Positions 34,177 to 42,864 of a DNA stretch of 64,000 nt are shown one piece after another (the first letter of the stretch is position 1; every line of letters starts with the position of its first letter). Both the position numbers and the translations under genes were made by a program. The notes under the pieces are model-generated. The model ran no database searches and was not told the origin of the DNA. It was given only the letters and a program-made list of their open reading frames with translations. The DNA is from an uncultured bacterium (GTDB lineage Bacteria; Cyanobacteriota; Vampirovibrionia; Gastranaerophilales; Gastranaerophilaceae): NCBI GenBank assembly GCA_902788575.1, contig CADAKY010000013.1, positions 1-64,000 on the forward strand, given 5' to 3'.

Positions 34177-34887
34177 ATGTTAAATTTGTATGTAGCTTCA
34201 ACTCGCAGAAAATGCGGAAAAACTTTTATATCAGCCGGCATGGCTGCAACTATGCAGAGTCTTGGTTATAATACGACTGTTTATAAACCGATTCAAACCT
34301 CCGGTATTGAACGTAATGGGTTTATGCAGTCTCCGGATTTAACTTATGTAAAAACCATTGATCCATATATAGGAACAAAGTTTACCTATCTTTATAAATC
34401 TGATGCAGAGCCTTTAGTTGCTGCTGAAACTGAAAACGAACCGATAGAAATTGAATTAATACAGAGTGATTTTAAAAAAATTACTTCAGATTGTACGATT
34501 ATAGACAGTGATAACGGAATTTTTAGCCCAATAGCACCAAGTTTGCACAATAGTGATGTTGTAAAACGATTAAAAGTTCCTGTTTTGTTAATAACATCTC
34601 CGGATGAGAATGCGATAAATGATACATTGCTGTCAATTAATTATATGAAAGAAAATGATATAGAACTTAGAGGTGTTGTTATAAATAATATTCCAAAAGA
34701 TTGTAACAAACAGCTTTTAGTATCTATTCCCCGTTTAATTGAAGAATATTCTGACACAAATGTATTGGGGCTTGTAGAAAATCTCGGAGAGGAACCTTCT
34801 CCGCAGGATTTGATATCCTCAATTCTTAACGGTATTGATATAGAAAGTGTTTTTAATGTTAAAATAGAAAAGCTGGATTTTGTATAA
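34177..34887 (+). CDS. Dethiobiotin synthase-like P-loop ATPase
   Basis: 236 residues. The N-terminus is LNLYVASTRRKCGKTFISAG, a BioD-type P-loop with the usual GTDTxVGKT altered to STRRKCGKT. KPIQTSG and VLLITSPDENAINDTLLSINYM fit the BioD/AAA_26 fold. No other biotin gene is near, so the substrate is uncertain: BioD, or the related N-terminal domain of phosphotransacetylase-type proteins. Start ATG 34177 (or ATG 34171); ribosome site weak. Abuts rsmD (TAATG overlap). Confidence 0.7.
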   Translation: MLNLYVASTRRKCGKTFISAGMAATMQSLGYNTTVYKPIQTSGIERNGFMQSPDLTYVKTIDPYIGTKFTYLYKSDAEPLVAAETENEPIEIELIQSDFKKITSDCTIIDSDNGIFSPIAPSLHNSDVVKRLKVPVLLITSPDENAINDTLLSINYMKENDIELRGVVINNIPKDCNKQLLVSIPRLIEEYSDTNVLGLVENLGEEPSPQDLISSILNGIDIESVFNVKIEKLDFV

Positions 34888-35396
34888 TGATTATAACTGC
34901 AGGAATATATAAGGGCAGAAAAATCATTTCTCCTGATGAAAAAATTACTCGCCCGACGTTATCAAAAGTACGTATGGGTGTATTTAATATGCTTTATTCA
35001 ATCCTGGGTGATTTTTCTGATAAAACCTTTCTTGATGTATTTGGCGGTTCGGGCATAATGGGGCTGGAAGCTTTATCAAGAGGGTTTAAAGAAGTAAGAG
35101 TTTTTGAACTTAATAAAAAATCAGCTTGTATAATAAAAAAAAATTATTGTATGTTAGGACTTGAGCCTGATTTAAGAATCGGTGACAGTACAAAATTGAT
35201 TTTGAAAAATGAAAAAAAATATGATGTAGTTTATATAGACCCTCCGTATGAAAGCGGAATGTATGAAAAAATTATATCAAATGTAAACGGTGAAATAATA
35301 GTTGCAGAGCATGCTGAGCCTTTTGAAGCAAAAGAGCTGGAACTCTTGAAACAAAAGAGTTATGGCGGGAAAATGATAACTATTTTAAAAAAATAA
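34887..35396 (+). CDS. rsmD: 16S rRNA (guanine966-N2)-methyltransferase RsmD
   Basis: 169 residues. TRPTLSKVRMGVFNML, SAM-binding FLDVFGGSGIMGLEALSRG and catalytic DPPY, in family order. Methylates G966 of 16S rRNA. ATG overlaps the previous stop. Usual partner coaD is absent here. Confidence 0.93.
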   Translation: MIITAGIYKGRKIISPDEKITRPTLSKVRMGVFNMLYSILGDFSDKTFLDVFGGSGIMGLEALSRGFKEVRVFELNKKSACIIKKNYCMLGLEPDLRIGDSTKLILKNEKKYDVVYIDPPYESGMYEKIISNVNGEIIVAEHAEPFEAKELELLKQKSYGGKMITILKK

Positions 35397-35480
35397 TATA
35401 AACATTTGTAAAAAAAACACTTATTCAGGCTGGAAAAACTAAAAAAGAATGTTAATATAAGTAGTAAGGGAATAAAAAAA

Positions 35481-35502
35481 ATTGTAAAGATTTTTTTACA
35501 AT
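35481..35502. promoter_or_regulatory. Inverted HLR1 half-sites
   Basis: ATTGTAAA-N6-TTTACAAT: two perfect RpaB-type half-sites in inverted rather than direct orientation, ending 4 nt upstream of the -35 of the next promoter. Also foldable as an 8-bp hairpin. Confidence 0.45.
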
Positions 35503-35506
35503 CAAT

Positions 35507-35535
35507 CAATTTTTTCGATTCAGATGTTTTATATT
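35507..35535 (+). promoter_or_regulatory. CAATTT-N17-TATATT promoter
   Basis: CAATTT (35507-35512), 17 nt, TATATT (35530-35535), 19 nt before the GTG start. Confidence 0.55.
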
Positions 35536-35554
35536 ACATGTAAAAGGTGGACGT

Positions 35555-37396
35555 GTGAATAAAGAAAAAGATATAACCAACAACATAAACAAAATATCTG
35601 AAAAATCCCCTGTGACAGTGCCTTTTGAAACATCAAAACTCGTTTCAAAAGTGAATTCATTGACACAGAAACCGACTGCGGCAGCCAGTTACGGGCAGAC
35701 CCATAAAACTCTTGTGTCTGAAAAAAGTGTTACCTTAGATTATAAATCTATGGTTGATGAAATAATAAAGCTTGCATTTATATCTGAGCAGGGAGATTTC
35801 TATTCTGCTGTATATAAAATAATCAACAAATACATTGATGCAGAATTTATGGCAGTAGGTATTTTTAAAGAAAAGTCTAATTGTATAAATATAAAACTTA
35901 AAGAAAAACTGGGGAACATATATTCATCAAAAACTTTTCTAAAAGATACCGATAATCCTATTGTACAGTCGTTTATTGAAAGAAAAGTTATTTTTAAGAA
36001 TGATGTAAACTTTTTAAAAATGGCGTATTTCAAAAATCAATCAGTTGCAATTGTTCCTATGATTTCTGTTAATAAGTGTATAGGTGTGATGATTTTTCAA
36101 GATAAAAATGCACGCCAAAATATTGAATTATATACTCTTATTGCTAATTATGCAGGTTTGGTTTCTCATAATTGCGAGTTAATGGAAAAAGCAGAAGAGT
36201 ATGTAAATACGGATAATTTAACATTATTGTATAACCACAGAGGTTTTCAGGAAATATTGCAAAATGAGATTTTAAGGGCAGATGTTAAAAAACAGCAGCT
36301 ATCTGTCATAATGCTTGATATTTGCAATATAACAAAAATTAACAGAGAACTCGGGCATGCAAAAGGGGATGAAGTTATTAAACTTGTTGCCGATAATGTA
36401 AAACGTAATTTAAGAGAAGGTGATATTGCTGCAAGATATGGCGGAGACGAGCTTGCAATAATACTTCCGAATACATCAATTTCTCAGGCAAAATATGTTG
36501 CTGAATATTTAACGTATTCTTTGTCCTGCTTCTTTATAGATGATGTGGGACCCGTAAAAGTATCCGTTGGAATTTCAACTTATCCGGAAAGTGCAGGAGA
36601 CAAAGAAAAACTTCTTGTACTTGCCGAGCAGGCTATGTATATTTCAAAGGCAAAAGGTTATAAAGACGGTATGTCCGCAATTATCAGTTCTGCTGACTTC
36701 AACTTCTGGGATGATGTTGCTTTGCAATCTTATGCAGAAGTTTTGAGTAAGCGTCACGCACAGCTTGGAATAAATTTTGAAGAAGAACTTCTTGAAAAAT
36801 TCAATTCGGAGCACGATACAATATCAGAGAATAAGATTTTTGAAATAGCATCATCATTAGCAGGCGCAATTGATGCAAAAGACCCTTATACAAAAGACCA
36901 TTCGACTTCAGTTTCCAGATTCTCGGAAGCTCTTGCAAGAGCAATCAATTTGCCGGAAACAGAAGTAGAGCGCATAAAACTGGGTGCTTTGCTTCATGAT
37001 GTCGGAAAAATCGGTATTCCGGAAACTGTATTAAAGAAAGAGGGCCCGCTTTCTGATGAAGAATGGAAAGTAATGAAACAGCATCCTTCAATCGGTGCGG
37101 AAAAAGTTTTGATGCCAAATCCGTCACTTAGAGATTTGATACCTATTGTAAAATACCACCATGAAAGAATTGACGGTAAAGGATATCCGGAAGGTCTTTC
37201 AAATGGCAGTATTCCGCTAGCCGCAAAAGTTGTGGCAATAGCGGATACTTACCATGCTTTGATAAGCGACAGACCGTACAGACGCGGAATGGATATGGAA
37301 AAGGCTCTTTCAATATTGGAAGAAGGTGCGGGTACTCAATGGGATGCTGATTTGGTAAGAACATTTATAAGTATTGCACCATCTCTGGGAGTGTAG
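35555..37396 (+). CDS. GAF-GGDEF-HD-GYP cyclic-di-GMP protein
   Basis: 613 residues starting with GTG 35555 (AAAGGTGG upstream). A Ser/Lys/Thr-rich N-terminus (~1-70), GAF domain (~75-215), GGDEF domain (~220-370) and HD-GYP phosphodiesterase (~420-610: LLHDVGKIGIPETVL and HHERIDGKGYPEGL, metal ligands intact). The GGDEF signature reads GGDEL, but an inhibitory-site RxxD (REGD) is present five residues before. Could both make and degrade c-di-GMP, or use GGDEF as a sensor. No membrane segment. Confidence 0.92.
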   Translation: MNKEKDITNNINKISEKSPVTVPFETSKLVSKVNSLTQKPTAAASYGQTHKTLVSEKSVTLDYKSMVDEIIKLAFISEQGDFYSAVYKIINKYIDAEFMAVGIFKEKSNCINIKLKEKLGNIYSSKTFLKDTDNPIVQSFIERKVIFKNDVNFLKMAYFKNQSVAIVPMISVNKCIGVMIFQDKNARQNIELYTLIANYAGLVSHNCELMEKAEEYVNTDNLTLLYNHRGFQEILQNEILRADVKKQQLSVIMLDICNITKINRELGHAKGDEVIKLVADNVKRNLREGDIAARYGGDELAIILPNTSISQAKYVAEYLTYSLSCFFIDDVGPVKVSVGISTYPESAGDKEKLLVLAEQAMYISKAKGYKDGMSAIISSADFNFWDDVALQSYAEVLSKRHAQLGINFEEELLEKFNSEHDTISENKIFEIASSLAGAIDAKDPYTKDHSTSVSRFSEALARAINLPETEVERIKLGALLHDVGKIGIPETVLKKEGPLSDEEWKVMKQHPSIGAEKVLMPNPSLRDLIPIVKYHHERIDGKGYPEGLSNGSIPLAAKVVAIADTYHALISDRPYRRGMDMEKALSILEEGAGTQWDADLVRTFISIAPSLGV

Positions 37397-37400
37397 AATT

Positions 37401-37883
37401 TTATACTGCAAGCTCTTTGTCCATCAACAGCAGTGATGCTTTGTCTTCTCCGAACAGTTCAAGTCGTTTTATTATGTTCTTAACTTGTTGTTCTTCTTCT
37501 ATTTGCTCATTTATAAACCAATCGATAAAAGATAAAGTTGTTCGGTCGCATTCATCTTCTGCAAGTTTAGCAATTTCCATTACTGATGAAGTTATGCACT
37601 TTTCGTGTTCATAAATTTCGTTGAAAACAGAGATTACGCCGTTAAATTCAAATTCCGGCATTTTTATTTGTTTTAGTGTTACAAAACTATTTCTGTCCAG
37701 AAGATAGTCTAACAGTTTAAGCCCGTGTTCAACTTCTTCTTTTGCCTGATTCTTCAGCCAGCTTGCAAATCCGAAAAGTCCTATTGATTTCAGTCTTGCT
37801 GACATAGAAAGATAAAGATATCCTGAATAGAATTCTTTATTAATCTGTTCATTTATTATTTCGTTTATTTTTTCACTAATCAT
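37401..37883 (-). CDS. ftnA: Ferritin
   Basis: 160 residues, four-helix ferritin of FtnA type: EQINKEFYSGYLYLSMSARL and AKEEVEHGLKLLDYLLDR carry the diiron Glu/His ligands; ETVLSFIDWF-like last helix and EEEQQVKNI present. Stores iron and detoxifies peroxide. Start taken at ATG 37883 (AAAGGA 6 nt upstream), which overlaps the desulfoferrodoxin stop by 8 nt. Part of a two-gene oxygen-defence operon. Confidence 0.94.
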   Translation of the reverse strand: MISEKINEIINEQINKEFYSGYLYLSMSARLKSIGLFGFASWLKNQAKEEVEHGLKLLDYLLDRNSFVTLKQIKMPEFEFNGVISVFNEIYEHEKCITSSVMEIAKLAEDECDRTTLSFIDWFINEQIEEEQQVKNIIKRLELFGEDKASLLLMDKELAV

Positions 37884-38277
37884 AAATTGTCCTTTCTTCA
37901 TTCATTCCCCAGAGATGATGGATGTTACAGTATTCAACAGCGGTCATATCGCCGGAGAAGTTTGTAATATCAACTTCCGGAATTTCATCAGGATTAAAGA
38001 ATTTGGTACAAGATTCTTTTTTATCTTTTGATTGAACCTGTATAAATTCTATATAGTGTTCTTTGGTCATCGGGTGAGTTTTTACATGAACATATTTTCT
38101 GCCGTCTTTTTCTTCAAGTTTTGGATTGTGTTTTTCACCCAGCTCTGTTGAATCGTGCTGAATATCAAGAAGCTTCATTTCTTCTCCGCAGCAAACGAGA
38201 GCATCAGCCCCTTCTGACAAAACTTGTACTATATTGCCGCAGATTTCGCATCTGTACAATTGTAATTTTTCTGTCAT
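37876..38277 (-). CDS. Desulfoferrodoxin (superoxide reductase)
   Basis: 133 residues, 2Fe type. N-terminal Fe(Cys)4 centre: CEIC near 10-13 and VCCGEEM near 28-34. Catalytic centre: GEKHNPKLE (Glu and His), HVKTHPMTKEHYIEF and CNIHHLWG, where most members have CNxHGLW. Reduces superoxide to peroxide without making O2, typical of anaerobes. Translationally coupled to ferritin, which would hold the released iron. Confidence 0.95.
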   Translation of the reverse strand: MTEKLQLYRCEICGNIVQVLSEGADALVCCGEEMKLLDIQHDSTELGEKHNPKLEEKDGRKYVHVKTHPMTKEHYIEFIQVQSKDKKESCTKFFNPDEIPEVDITNFSGDMTAVEYCNIHHLWGMNEERTIYD

Positions 38278-38369
38278 ATCAACTCCTTTCTAAACTTATG
38301 GTTAAATTATTTACTCATTTACCCCTGTTTTAATTGCCCTTATGGGGAATTTATGATATCATCCTATGT

Positions 38370-39173
38370 ATGAGTAATTTTTTTTCAAGCGGGGATAAAG
38401 GAAATAATTTTTTTTCAAACGCAGGTAATGCTTCTGATTTGTTAGATGAAGCATTAGCCGAAGAACAATCTAAAACGCTCAATGAACAATATAATGACAT
38501 TAAAAATAATTATGAAGAAATTTTTATAGAAGCCGCTGAAAGTATAAGAAAAGAACTGGATACTTTTAAGCCGGAAAATCCTTGCGCAGATTGCGTGGTT
38601 AAAGATTGTAAAATTGAGAAAAAAGATGTTTTTGCGCCGTATCCTGCAGGATGTAAATATCGTGACTGGCAAATGCAGGCTCTCACGTATCTTGCAGGAG
38701 ACTACAGACAAAAATTAAAAGCTGCATACAAATCAATTATGGACAGAAAAAATGATTATGCCTGCAACTGCTGCGGTGAGTGCTGTAAACTTGCAGTAAG
38801 CGAGTATTCTTATGAACAGCTGAAGCAAAGAGCTCTTAGAGGTGACAAATATTCTGCTGATTTTATATCTGTTTTTGTTCCGTTTGAAAATGAAGAAGAT
38901 GCAAAAAAGATTAACCCTGAATATTTTGAAATGCTAAATCTGCTTGTTGAAGACGAAAGAGTTTACTATTATTATTGTCCGAAGGTCAAAGATAATTTAT
39001 GCACAATATACGAAAATCGTCCGAATATTTGCAAAGAATTTCCGCATAATCCGCTTAAACTACTTCCGACAGAATGTTCATTTAATGCTTGGAAAAATGC
39101 GGTCTCACATGATGCTATGCTTTTGAAAGCTAAAACAGACATTATCAATTTTTATAAGGAAAAACTGGGATAA
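38370..39173 (+). CDS. YkgJ-type cysteine-cluster protein
   Basis: 267 residues. An N-terminal helical part includes CADCVVKDCKIEKK near 71-84. The C-terminal cluster reads CNCCGECCKLAVS and CTIYENRPNICKEFP, the zinc/iron-chelating domain of the YkgJ family, whose biochemical role is unknown. Start ATG 38370 chosen because the frame above it overlaps the TATGAT promoter box. The last base overlaps the rlmN ATG. Confidence 0.85.
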   Translation: MSNFFSSGDKGNNFFSNAGNASDLLDEALAEEQSKTLNEQYNDIKNNYEEIFIEAAESIRKELDTFKPENPCADCVVKDCKIEKKDVFAPYPAGCKYRDWQMQALTYLAGDYRQKLKAAYKSIMDRKNDYACNCCGECCKLAVSEYSYEQLKQRALRGDKYSADFISVFVPFENEEDAKKINPEYFEMLNLLVEDERVYYYYCPKVKDNLCTIYENRPNICKEFPHNPLKLLPTECSFNAWKNAVSHDAMLLKAKTDIINFYKEKLG

Positions 39174-40204
39174 TGATACTTGCGGGAATGACTTTGGAAG
39201 AGCTGGAAGCTCTTATGGCAGAATTAAAGGCAACAAAATTTAGAGCAAAGCAAATTCATAACTGGATTTACTCAAAATCTGTTTCTTCTATTGATGAAAT
39301 GACAAATCTTTCAAAAGATTTTCGAGAACAATTAAAAGCAATCTCAACTATTACGGATACAAAAATCAAGGTTAAACAGGTAAGTAAAGACGGAACAATA
39401 AAGTATCTTGTAGAATATCCTGATGGTGAATGTGTCGAGACTGTTCTTATGAGATTTGATAACAGGGCTAATTTAACAGCCTGTGTGAGTTCTCAGGTCG
39501 GGTGTGCGGTAAATTGTTCTTTTTGTGCAACCGGTAAGGGCGGTTTTAAGCGGAATCTTACCTATAAAGAAATTATTGAGCAAGTTTTGACAATACAAAG
39601 AGATACCGGTTTAAAGGTTACAAATATTGTATTTATGGGACAGGGTGAACCTCTTTTGAATCTTGATAATGTATTAAAAGCGTTGGATATTTTTAACAAC
39701 GATTTTCAAATTGGTGCAAGACGAATAACTATTTCTACAAGCGGAATTATTCCGGGAATAGAAAGGCTTGCCGGATTGGATTTGCAATCAACGCTTGCAA
39801 TATCACTTCATGCACCGAATCATGAATTGAGGCGGGAATTGATGCCGATTGAAAATAAATATCCGATTGATAAAGTAAAACAGTCTTTGATGAATTATGT
39901 TGAACAAACGGGAAGAAGAATAACAGTTGAATATATTTTGATTCATGGGTTTAATGATACTCCTAATGTTGCAAAAGAACTTGCATATTTCCTTAAAGAC
40001 TTAAAGTGCAATATAAATCTTATTCCGTATAACTCTGTTATTGAAAATGATTACAAGAAGCCTTCCAATAATGACATAATGAAGTTTAAGTATCTTCTTG
40101 AACATTCCGGCAAAAAAGTAACGGTTCGTTTGGAGCGCGGTGCTGACATAGATGCTGCCTGCGGTCAATTAAGAGGCAGGGGGGTAAATAAAGGGGGTAA
40201 ATAA
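39173..40204 (+). CDS. rlmN: Dual-specificity RNA methyltransferase RlmN
   Basis: 343 residues. Radical SAM cysteines CAVNCSFCATG, preceded by VETVLMRF and SSQVGC; catalytic C-terminal cysteine in DAACGQLRGR. Methylates C2 of A2503 in 23S rRNA and A37 in some tRNAs. Its ATG overlaps the upstream stop. Confidence 0.96.
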   Translation: MILAGMTLEELEALMAELKATKFRAKQIHNWIYSKSVSSIDEMTNLSKDFREQLKAISTITDTKIKVKQVSKDGTIKYLVEYPDGECVETVLMRFDNRANLTACVSSQVGCAVNCSFCATGKGGFKRNLTYKEIIEQVLTIQRDTGLKVTNIVFMGQGEPLLNLDNVLKALDIFNNDFQIGARRITISTSGIIPGIERLAGLDLQSTLAISLHAPNHELRRELMPIENKYPIDKVKQSLMNYVEQTGRRITVEYILIHGFNDTPNVAKELAYFLKDLKCNINLIPYNSVIENDYKKPSNNDIMKFKYLLEHSGKKVTVRLERGADIDAACGQLRGRGVNKGGK

Positions 40205-40236
40205 TGGGTAAAATAATGGGTAAAATAATGGGGAAA
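40201..40236. repeat. Three tandem 12-bp units with GGGTAAA
   Basis: ATAATGGGTAAA repeated three times (last unit ATAATGGGGAAA), starting in the rlmN stop region. A similar 12-bp array lies at 54297-54344. Confidence 0.8.
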
Positions 40237-40268
40237 ATAGGTTAAAAGAAGTTAAAAGAGGTAAACCC

Positions 40269-42161
40269 GTGAATATATTAGAGAAAAACTTACAAGCTTT
40301 AACACTAAAAAATACGGAACTGGCAAAAAAAATTTTAGGCTATGTTCCGACTGATGTTCCGCAGCTAATACAACAAAACGGAACATATAATTTTTTATAC
40401 AAAGGTAAATATTTACACAATCCTTTGAACCCATTGGGAGAAGCCAAAGAAATTTTTTCTATGGCAAAAAATGAGCCTGTAGCGATTCATTTTGTTTATG
40501 GCATAGGGCTTGGGTATTTGTTTCAGGTAGTTTCAGCGAATTCACAAGGAACGGTAATTTTATATGAGCCGGATTTAAATATCTTAAAAATGGCATTTTC
40601 TCTTGTGGATTTTTCGAATGATATTTTAAAACCAAATGTAAACATTACGGACTCTTTAAGTGAAGCGGAAGAATATATTTATCAAAAATCAAATACTAAA
40701 AATACTCCGCTGTTGTTATCAACTTCAACATATCAGGAACTTGATATTGAAAAATTCAATGAAATGGTTACGGAACTTCAAAGACAGGTCGGTTCATTTG
40801 GTTTAGATTTAAAGTATACAAAAGAAAAATTTTATCCTCTTACAAAAAGGATTATTGAAAATATACCCAATATAATAAAAGAAATTCCACTGACGGAATT
40901 GAAAGACAAATTTAAAGGAAAAACCGCCGTTGTTGTATCAGCCGGCCCCACTTTGGACAGAAATATAGAAACGATTAAAAAATACAGAAATAATGTTGTA
41001 TTAATAACAGTTGGAACTGCCGTAAGAACTCTGATAAGTAATGAAATTATGCCGGATTTTTTATGCATAATTGAATCTAATGACTGCTCAAAACAGATTG
41101 AAGGGCTTGATTTAAGCAGGGTCAATTTTGTAACGGAGCTTTTTTCGCATCCTAATATAAAAAACAGAGAATTTAAAAAAGTATTTTCTCATATTTCTTC
41201 AAATATGCCTGTAAACTCACTTTGGTGTGACATTGCTGGAATTACAAACGAAGAATATTTTTCAAAAGGAACGGTCTCTTATACAGCTTTGAATACGGCG
41301 AGAATTTTGGGGTGTTCTAAAATTGTTCTTGTCGGACAGGACCTTGCGTATATAGAGGGTCAGTGTTACAGCAAAGATTCCGCGTACAGGGATTTGGAAT
41401 GCCGGTTTAATAAAGAATTAAACAAATGGGAGATTGCAGCTAAGGATTTTGATAACTTTGTAAAATCACTCGGAAACGAAACCGATCCGGAACTTCAAAA
41501 AGGTGTTGCGATAGAAAGATTGGAGAACTTAAACAAATCGCTGTATTTTGTTAAAGGTATACGCGGGGATATGATTCCGACAGAATCTGTTTATGCAGCT
41601 TTTATTAAACCGCTTACCGAATTTACTCAAAATTTTCCGGACAGAACTTATATTAATACTTCTCTTGTCGGCGCACAAATTGACGGGTTTGAGAATTTAT
41701 CTTTGGAAGAAGCGTTGCTTGATTCATCCCAAATACAGGCTGTCGATACAAATGTGGACTTCAAATACAATATTAACCTTATAAAAGATAATTTATTTAA
41801 ACTGAAAGGCGAAATTCAACCTGCGTTGATGATTACGGAAGAAATTAAAAAGACCTGTAAGTCACTTAATAATGATATTAAACGATATAAAAATGTAACG
41901 GTAGAAATACTTAAAGGACTGAAAAAGGTATCAACCGGATATACTGCGCTGAGTACAGATTATGTTGATAAATGCAAAATATTTGATTATATAACTATCG
42001 CCGAGCGTATTGAAATGGATTATCAGATGAAAATGTTCAAGGATATAAACGTTCAAACTGTATCAAATATGATAAATAATATAAATCATTTTTGTGATGA
42101 GACGGAAGTGAAAATCTCAGAAATTTCTTCTGTAATTGATAATGTTTTGGAGGTTTTGTAA
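40269..42161 (+). CDS. Motility-associated factor (DUF115/MAF family) protein
   Basis: 630 residues from GTG 40269 with AAGAGG 7 nt upstream. The central ~200-420 region fits DUF115: GKTAVVVSAGPTLDRNI, FLCIIESND, ARILGCSKIVLVGQDLAY and YSKDSAYRD. Maf proteins are linked to attaching pseudaminic/legionaminic acid to flagellin; the fold is shared with 6-hydroxymethylpterin pyrophosphokinases. The C-terminal ~130 residues are helical. No flagellin or sialic-acid-type genes are in the window. Stop overlaps the dtd start. Confidence 0.87.
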   Translation: MNILEKNLQALTLKNTELAKKILGYVPTDVPQLIQQNGTYNFLYKGKYLHNPLNPLGEAKEIFSMAKNEPVAIHFVYGIGLGYLFQVVSANSQGTVILYEPDLNILKMAFSLVDFSNDILKPNVNITDSLSEAEEYIYQKSNTKNTPLLLSTSTYQELDIEKFNEMVTELQRQVGSFGLDLKYTKEKFYPLTKRIIENIPNIIKEIPLTELKDKFKGKTAVVVSAGPTLDRNIETIKKYRNNVVLITVGTAVRTLISNEIMPDFLCIIESNDCSKQIEGLDLSRVNFVTELFSHPNIKNREFKKVFSHISSNMPVNSLWCDIAGITNEEYFSKGTVSYTALNTARILGCSKIVLVGQDLAYIEGQCYSKDSAYRDLECRFNKELNKWEIAAKDFDNFVKSLGNETDPELQKGVAIERLENLNKSLYFVKGIRGDMIPTESVYAAFIKPLTEFTQNFPDRTYINTSLVGAQIDGFENLSLEEALLDSSQIQAVDTNVDFKYNINLIKDNLFKLKGEIQPALMITEEIKKTCKSLNNDIKRYKNVTVEILKGLKKVSTGYTALSTDYVDKCKIFDYITIAERIEMDYQMKMFKDINVQTVSNMINNINHFCDETEVKISEISSVIDNVLEVL

Positions 42162-42607
42162 TGAAAGTTCTTATCCAGCGTGTAAAAAAAGCTTCTGTTA
42201 CAATTGACGGGAAACTCTTTTCTTCTATTAACAAAGGAATTCTTGCTCTTGTAGGAATTGAGAAGGGGGATAGTGAAGAACAAGTAGAAAAACTAGCAAA
42301 AAAAGTTGTAAATTTAAGAATTTTTCCGGATGAAAATGATAAAATGAATTTGTCTTTGATTGATATAAAAGGCGAAATTCTTATAGTTTCTCAGTTTACT
42401 CTTTGCGGAGACTGCAAAAAAGGTACCCGCCCGAGTTTTGACAAATCAGCTCCGCCAGATATTGCAAATATGCTTTATGAGGAATTTATTAAAAAGGTAA
42501 AAGGGTACGGCATTTCTGCCGTTACAGGCTCTTTTGGCGCAATGATGGATGTTGAATTAATTAATGACGGTCCTGTTACATTTATGCTGAGTGACGGACA
42601 AAATTGA
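42161..42607 (+). CDS. dtd: D-aminoacyl-tRNA deacylase
   Basis: 148 residues. SQFTLCGDCKKGTRPSF (most members have SQFTLYGD) and the Gly-cisPro-type GPVTFML near the C-terminus define DTD. Hydrolyses D-amino acids, and glycine on tRNA-Ala, from tRNA. TAATG overlap with the upstream gene. Confidence 0.95.
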   Translation: MKVLIQRVKKASVTIDGKLFSSINKGILALVGIEKGDSEEQVEKLAKKVVNLRIFPDENDKMNLSLIDIKGEILIVSQFTLCGDCKKGTRPSFDKSAPPDIANMLYEEFIKKVKGYGISAVTGSFGAMMDVELINDGPVTFMLSDGQN

Positions 42608-42671
42608 TTTTTCAAAAACTTGAATATTGTTTTTTTTAATGCTAAACTGCCTATGATTAAGGAAGTCAGGT

Positions 42672-42836
42672 ATGGAATCAGAAGATAACGTAACAAAAAT
42701 TCTCACTCAGCGCGAAATATTAAAAAAGAAAAAATTTGGATTCGTTTCAAACCCAAACTATAATCTTGGTGAATTTCTTCTTAACATACCGGAGGAGTCA
42801 AATCCTTACGATAACAGGTTTGTTTTTATAAAATAA
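42672..42836 (+). CDS. Small unknown protein (54 residues)
   Basis: Starts ATG 42672 with AAGGAAGTCAGG upstream and TATGAT at 42651-42656. Composition is protein-like: charged helical first half (TKILTQREILKKKKFGF), then NPNYNLGEFLLNIPEESNPY. A strong terminator follows directly. No recognised domain. The signals around it (promoter box, ribosome site, terminator) make a real gene likely. Confidence 0.65.
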   Translation: MESEDNVTKILTQREILKKKKFGFVSNPNYNLGEFLLNIPEESNPYDNRFVFIK

Positions 42837-42862
42837 AAAAGCGAGTATTTAACTCGCTTTTT
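42835..42862. terminator. Bidirectional terminator
   Basis: AAAAAGCGAG / CTCGCTTTTT stem around a 7-nt loop. Serves the small gene on the left and the Gly-rich gene on the right. Confidence 0.85.
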
Positions 42863-42864
42863 AA

